Assembly (NCBI GenBank): GCA_001513395.1
Contig: LFTP01000219.1
Span: 1-7,891, forward strand
Length of the DNA stretch: 7,891 bases
From: Clostridia bacterium DTU080
Lineage (GTDB): Bacteria > Bacillota > Limnochordia > DTU080
Direction: 5' to 3'
Below, piece after piece: positions 7,272-7,891 of the stretch (position 1 is the first letter of the stretch; each line of letters opens with the position of its first letter). A program made the translations under genes and the position numbers. A model generated the notes under the pieces. The model did no database searches and was not told where the DNA came from. It saw only the letters and a list, made by a program, of their open reading frames with translations.

Positions 7272-7538
7272 TCAGCGGGCCTCTTCCAGCGCCTGTAGCA
7301 ATTCCCGATTTTCCGCCTTTAGCTTTTCCACCTCGTCCGCCAGATGGATGGCGGTCAAAAGGGCCAGGCGGTGACGAACCAGATTAGGATGCAAGTCGCG
7401 CAAGCGTTCCATGTGAGAGCCAACCACCTGAGCGATATGCTGCAGATATTCCGTTGATTCCCTACCCTTCAGCACGAGTTCCTCGCCACATATGACAACC
7501 TTCGCTCGATTGACGCCACCTTGCTCCTCAGTGGACAT
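7272..7538 (-). CDS. zapA: Cell division protein ZapA
   Basis: This 88-residue cytoplasmic protein resembles ZapA, which binds FtsZ and bundles protofilaments at the division ring. The N-terminal half (about 11-30, AKVVICGEELVLKG) has the short beta-hairpin typical of the family. The segment ESTEYLQHIAQVVGSHMERL (27-46) is the conserved helix. The C-terminal part (about 55-87) is a coiled coil with heptad leucines and charged residues. I place the start at ATG 7538, which has a G-run SD (7550-7545) six bases upstream. An in-frame ATG at 7604 would add 22 residues, has no SD and yields an atypical arginine-rich extension. It is the first gene of the zapA-polX-mutS2 cluster, an order common in Bacillota, often with pheT further upstream. 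Confidence 0.88.
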   Translation of the reverse strand: MSTEEQGGVNRAKVVICGEELVLKGRESTEYLQHIAQVVGSHMERLRDLHPNLVRHRLALLTAIHLADEVEKLKAENRELLQALEEAR

Positions 7539-7831
7539 GGAATTCCCCCCAATTGTCCGCGGTCGTCGGCTAAGTTCTCGAAACGCCCTCACGACCGGAG
7601 TCATGAGATTCTCAGACCCTGACAGGCGACTTGAAGGTGAGGAGACTCTTCTCGAAGGAGACGCAAGGACCTGCTTTACGGCTGTTGCATCATGGGATGC
7701 GAGGCAACTTCACCCGGGTAACGCCGCTGACAGAGTGCGATCCCACTCGGCATAGCGACAAGCTTGACCTTCCCGCACTGGTGTCGAATGACGGACGGCA
7801 ACGTCCTTGTTTAAGCAGACAATCGGACGCC
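7539..7831 (-). other. Structured non-coding stretch between the intron and zapA
   Basis: I see no credible protein gene, tRNA or clear promoter in these 293 bases. On the minus strand several inverted repeats are visible: a GGACG-TTGC-CGTCC hairpin (7793-7806), GAGTG/CACTC (7733-7748), GCATC/GATGC (7687-7700) and CGACA/TGTCG (about 7757-7787). CAAGGAC (7809-7803) is also exactly complementary to GTCCTTG (7670-7664) and could close a domain of about 145 nt. Some pairings exclude each other. It is the 3' exon of the intron and presumably part of the zapA leader. It may be a 5' UTR or a small RNA; 6S RNA was considered because ssrS often neighbours zapA, but its core motifs are not evident. Confidence 0.35.
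7545..7550 (-). promoter_or_regulatory. Ribosome binding site of zapA
   Basis: A run of six G on the minus strand ends six bases before ATG 7538. G-U wobble lets it pair with the anti-SD in the same way as the G-run SD of mutS2. It supports the shorter zapA start. Confidence 0.65.
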
Positions 7832-7891
7832 ATCGAGTAGGGTGACGCTCGCTGATCAGGCGAGCGTCAGCCCTCTCACAGAACCGTACGT
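7832..7891 (-). mobile_element. Group II intron, 3' end (domain V tail, domain VI, 3' splice site)
   Basis: Reading leftward from the right edge, ACGTACGGTTC (7891-7881) is the 3' strand of domain V, cut by the window edge near its two-base bulge. Domain VI follows. GAGAGGG pairs with CCCT and CTC around an unpaired A at 7838, and TGACGCTCGC pairs with GCGAGCGTCA over 10 bp around the loop CTGATCA. The bulged A lies seven positions from the intron end (CTCGAT, ending AT at 7832), the expected place for the branch-point adenosine and an AY 3' splice site. The sequence TCTGTGAGAGGG...CCCTACTCGAT resembles bacterial introns, including class C. The intron's 5' part and any reverse transcriptase/maturase gene lie outside the window. 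It has the same orientation as zapA. Confidence 0.88.

Noticed and set aside
7539..7604. zapA starting at ATG 7604
   Set aside because: There is no SD before 7604 and the added 22 residues are arginine-rich and unlike ZapA N-termini. ATG 7538 has a G-run SD at good spacing.
7605..7831. 6S RNA (ssrS), expected near zapA in many bacteria
   Set aside because: A long closing stem and the typical central-bubble motifs could not be found. Only a 7 bp long-range pairing is visible, so I left it as an unassigned structured stretch.
1..7891. CRISPR array, toxin-antitoxin pair, phage or defence genes
   Set aside because: No regularly spaced repeats and no small overlapping gene pair were seen. All long conserved frames are housekeeping genes.

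Overview
The window looks like a chromosomal piece of a Bacillota-type (clostridia-like) bacterium with moderate GC. The evidence is the gene order zapA-polX-mutS2, the frequent use of TTG starts with strong Shine-Dalgarno (SD) sequences, a PHP-domain PolX, and a leader motif resembling those ahead of Bacillota rRNA operons. The phylum call is an inference from gene order and motifs; no species can be named.

Layout, left to right. Positions 1-267 hold no protein gene. On the minus strand they carry two near-identical sigma-70-type promoters in tandem, followed by a boxA-like antitermination element pointing out of the left edge, most simply the start of an rRNA operon that lies outside the window. 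Next on the minus strand is a six-helix membrane protein of the YhhQ/VUT queuosine-precursor transporter family (268-927). A 184-base divergent intergenic region separates it from a plus-strand class A penicillin-binding protein (1112-3166). That gene ends 58 bases inside a convergent minus-strand operon, which reads zapA (7272-7538), polX (5501-7237) and mutS2 (3109-5496). Upstream of zapA are about 290 bases with no gene but several possible RNA hairpins. The right edge cuts through the 3' end of a group II intron (domain V tail, complete domain VI, branch-point A, 3' splice site) in the same orientation as zapA.

Functions. zapA encodes an FtsZ-ring stabiliser, polX a repair polymerase with a PHP nuclease domain, and mutS2 a MutS-like ATPase with a C-terminal Smr domain, known in relatives for roles in recombination control and rescue of collided ribosomes. 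The penicillin-binding protein builds peptidoglycan. The transporter supplies the precursor for queuosine modification of tRNA. These are core housekeeping genes. I found no defence island, CRISPR array, toxin-antitoxin pair or other undescribed multi-gene system. The points of interest are the intron, the duplicated promoter architecture, start-codon corrections for mutS2 and zapA, and the convergent coding overlap. Both ends of the window fall at elements that are usually multicopy (rRNA leader, group II intron), so the window may be a whole contig broken at repeats.
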